This document shows, piece after piece, positions 7,273 to 8,629 of a stretch of 8,629 bases of DNA. Numbering within the stretch: position 1 is the first letter of the stretch; every line of letters starts with the position of its first letter. The translations under genes and the position numbers were made by a program. The notes under the pieces are model-generated. The model saw only the letters and a program-made list of their open reading frames with translations, was not told the DNA's origin and searched no databases. Source of the stretch: Actinomycetes bacterium (GTDB taxonomy: Bacteria; Actinomycetota; Acidimicrobiia; Acidimicrobiales; RAAP-2); assembly GCA_021777285.1 (NCBI GenBank), contig JAJYDR010000100.1, forward strand, positions 1 through 8,629, written 5' to 3'.

Positions 7273-8204
7273 CGCGTCGGCTCCCCGCGATCAACGCCGT
7301 AGACCTCCAGGAAGATCTCGTCGAGAGATCGCCGACCAGTCGTGAACTGGCTCACGGACACGCCCGACTCGACGAGGTGGCGCAGGATCGCTGCCGGGTC
7401 GGCGCCATCGGCCACGGCCAGCTCGACGTCGTCACCATCGCGGCGCATCTCGGTGTACTGGGGAGACACTGGAATCGGTCCCGTGGCACGCAGTCGAATC
7501 GTGAGCCCGCCGTATCGGTCCTGCACGTCGGTGACCGTGCCGTAGGCCTCCGCTCGGCCGTTCTTCAGCAGCACGATCCGGTCACAGAGCCGTTCGACTT
7601 CGTCCATCTGGTGGGTCACGAGCATCACGGTCGTGCCCTGCCTCTTTTGCTCATCGAGCAACTCGAAGAGGAGTCGGCGGTTCACCGGATCGAATCCCTT
7701 GGTCGGCTCATCGAGGATGAGCAGGTCCGGTCGGTTCATAATCGTCACGCCGAGCTGAACCTTCTGTTGCTGGCCACTCGAGAGTCGATCAAGGCGAGCC
7801 GACGAGTGCTCGGCGAGGTCGACCCGCTCGAGGTAGTCCATCGACCACCGACGTGCCTGGTCGTGAGCCATCCCTTTCAGGCGACCGAAGTACGTCATCA
7901 CGTCGATGACGGACTCTTTCTTGTACAGGCCCCGCTCCTCGGGCAGGTAGCCGAGCTGGGTGCCGTTGCCCGGTGCGAAGGGCCGCCCGTTGATGAGCAG
8001 GGTCCCCGACGTCGCCCGGTAGATGCCGAGCAGCGCCCGGATGGTCGTCGTCTTGCCCGACCCGTTGCTGCCAAGAAAGCCGAACGTCTCGCCACGCCCG
8101 ATCGAAAAGGAGAGGTCGCCGATCACCGTGTGGCGGTCGAAGGCCATGGTGAAGTGTTCGATTTGCACGACCTCGTCGACGGCGGTCGTGCGATGCTCGC
8201 TCAT
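7269..8204 (-). CDS. ABC transporter ATP-binding protein, NatA-like
   Basis: This is the 311-residue ATPase subunit of the exporter completed by the gene just downstream. Walker A is GSNGSGKT at 45-52. The Q-loop position carries Glu in LPEERGLYKKE (87-97), a form common in NatA-type ATPases. The signature is LSSGQQQKV (141-149), Walker B is LLILDEP (161-167) with catalytic E166, the D-loop is GFDP (170-173) and the switch His is H198 in VTHQMDE. Residues from about 220 form the DUF4162-like C-terminal domain found in this branch, ending SLDEIFLEVYG. ATG 8204 has no good SD. TACCAT (minus strand, 8219-8214) lies 9 nt before it and would give a very short leader or none. Both subunits are single genes, so the working exporter probably has two copies of each. 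Confidence 0.95.
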   Translation of the reverse strand: MSEHRTTAVDEVVQIEHFTMAFDRHTVIGDLSFSIGRGETFGFLGSNGSGKTTTIRALLGIYRATSGTLLINGRPFAPGNGTQLGYLPEERGLYKKESVIDVMTYFGRLKGMAHDQARRWSMDYLERVDLAEHSSARLDRLSSGQQQKVQLGVTIMNRPDLLILDEPTKGFDPVNRRLLFELLDEQKRQGTTVMLVTHQMDEVERLCDRIVLLKNGRAEAYGTVTDVQDRYGGLTIRLRATGPIPVSPQYTEMRRDGDDVELAVADGADPAAILRHLVESGVSVSQFTTGRRSLDEIFLEVYGVDRGEPTR

Positions 8205-8299
8205 CAGTTGCCGATGGTAGTGCGACGTCGCGCCGCCGATTCGTAACCGGCGTCAATCACGCGAGCACATCAGTGGTCCGACTGGGGATGAAAACTGGG
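8205..8299 (-). promoter_or_regulatory. Upstream region of the exporter operon
   Basis: This 95-bp stretch lies between the tRNA 3' end and the ATPase ATG. It contains the perfect 10-bp palindrome GCGACGTCGC (8222-8231), next to a TANNNT-type -10 candidate TACCAT (8219-8214), so a regulator could act there. TTGACG (minus strand, 8256-8251) resembles a -35 but is 31 nt from the -10 candidate, too far to pair with it. I see no T-rich terminator after the tRNA, so some exporter transcription may read through from the tRNA. ACTGGG occurs twice (8281-8286 and 8294-8299), of no evident meaning. Confidence 0.35.
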
Positions 8300-8370
<71 letters not shown>

Positions 8371-8390
8371 ACGCTCCGCGAGGCCGAATC

Positions 8391-8396
8391 AGTCTA
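8391..8396 (-). promoter_or_regulatory. -10 candidate for tRNA-Gly
   Basis: TAGACT on the minus strand fits TANNNT and ends 20 nt before the mature tRNA 5' end, a plausible distance for a short 5' trailer removed by RNase P. No convincing -35 is seen 16-18 nt upstream. Confidence 0.35.
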
Positions 8397-8553
8397 GAAC
8401 ACGCGATCTTCGCCACCGCGATGCCGGCGAACCCGGTTCCGAGGACGTGGGAGGGTAACTCGCGGTTGGGCTCAGGTGCGGCGACCCGCGCCGAGCGTGG
8501 CGACGTCCGAGTCGCAAGTGCGTGAGACCCACCGCCGACACCGCCGGCGACGG

Positions 8554-8628
8554 CTACGACCGCGGCGCGAACTCTCTAGCGATATTCGCCGACGAGCCAC
8601 GAAATCCCTGATCTAAGCATTCAACAAT
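8554..8628 (-). pseudogene. Possible ISL3-type transposase remnant (very tentative)
   Basis: A minus-strand frame enters from the right edge and stops at TAG 8556-8554. Its last residues include LDQGFRGSSANIAREF, which resembles the conserved stretch 'G(Y/F)xGSxxxVxRF' in the middle of ISL3-family transposases. If so, the gene is broken here, because the family continues well past this point. Only 24 residues are visible and the rest lies outside the window, so chance similarity is quite possible. The remainder of 8371-8629 shows no supported gene. Confidence 0.2.
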
Positions 8629-8629
8629 G

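Noticed and set aside
5966..7294. 442-codon minus-strand reading frame overlapping the permease gene
   Set aside because: It is the shifted frame of the permease, Arg/His/Ala-rich with no membrane segments or motifs. It is typical of long spurious frames in GC-rich DNA.
7377..8246. 289-codon plus-strand frame opposite the ATPase
   Set aside because: The minus strand encodes a complete set of ABC motifs, so this is a shadow.
8627..8629. ATG at the very end of the window as the start of a next gene
   Set aside because: No SD or leaderless -10 precedes it and no coding sequence is visible beyond it.

Overview
The window is GC-rich bacterial DNA with actinobacterial character. Start codons are often GTG, genes are tightly packed, Shine-Dalgarno (SD) sites are weak or absent at several genes, and the cysK-cysE pair closely resembles the mycobacterial proteins as I remember them. 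A secreted protein built from repeats with a 'SCxxxxxC' motif is a type I associate with Acidimicrobiia and related deep-branching Actinobacteria. That placement is an inference from gene style, not a proven taxonomy.

Layout, left to right. (1) 1-1098, minus: an MFS exporter whose C-terminus runs off the left edge. (2) 1132-1530, plus: a small DCC-family (DUF393) thiol-disulfide protein, divergent from the MFS gene across only 33 bp. That gap holds a mirror-image pair of leaderless-type promoters. (3) 1680-2651, plus: an aldo/keto reductase very like E. coli YajO. (4) 2652-4331, minus: a secreted repeat protein, predicted beta-propeller plus a C-terminal Ig-like domain. Its stop codon abuts that of the reductase. 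(5) 4497-6027, plus: cysK-cysE, the two-step cysteine biosynthesis operon, with overlapping genes. (6) 6040-8204, minus: an ABC exporter of NatAB type, ATPase followed by permease, coupled by an ATGA overlap. (7) 8300-8370, minus: tRNA-Gly(UCC). (8) 8371-8629: no complete gene. A short minus-strand reading frame at the right edge looks faintly like an ISL3-type transposase remnant.

How the genes work together: CysE makes O-acetylserine and CysK converts it with sulfide to cysteine. The ATPase and permease form one exporter. The other genes look like independent housekeeping or accessory loci. I see no phage, CRISPR, toxin-antitoxin or defence module and no convincing new multi-gene system. 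The most interesting items are the symmetric divergent leaderless promoters, the eight-unit cysteine-paired repeat protein with apparent circular closure, and a CysE that lacks the usual C-terminal isoleucine.
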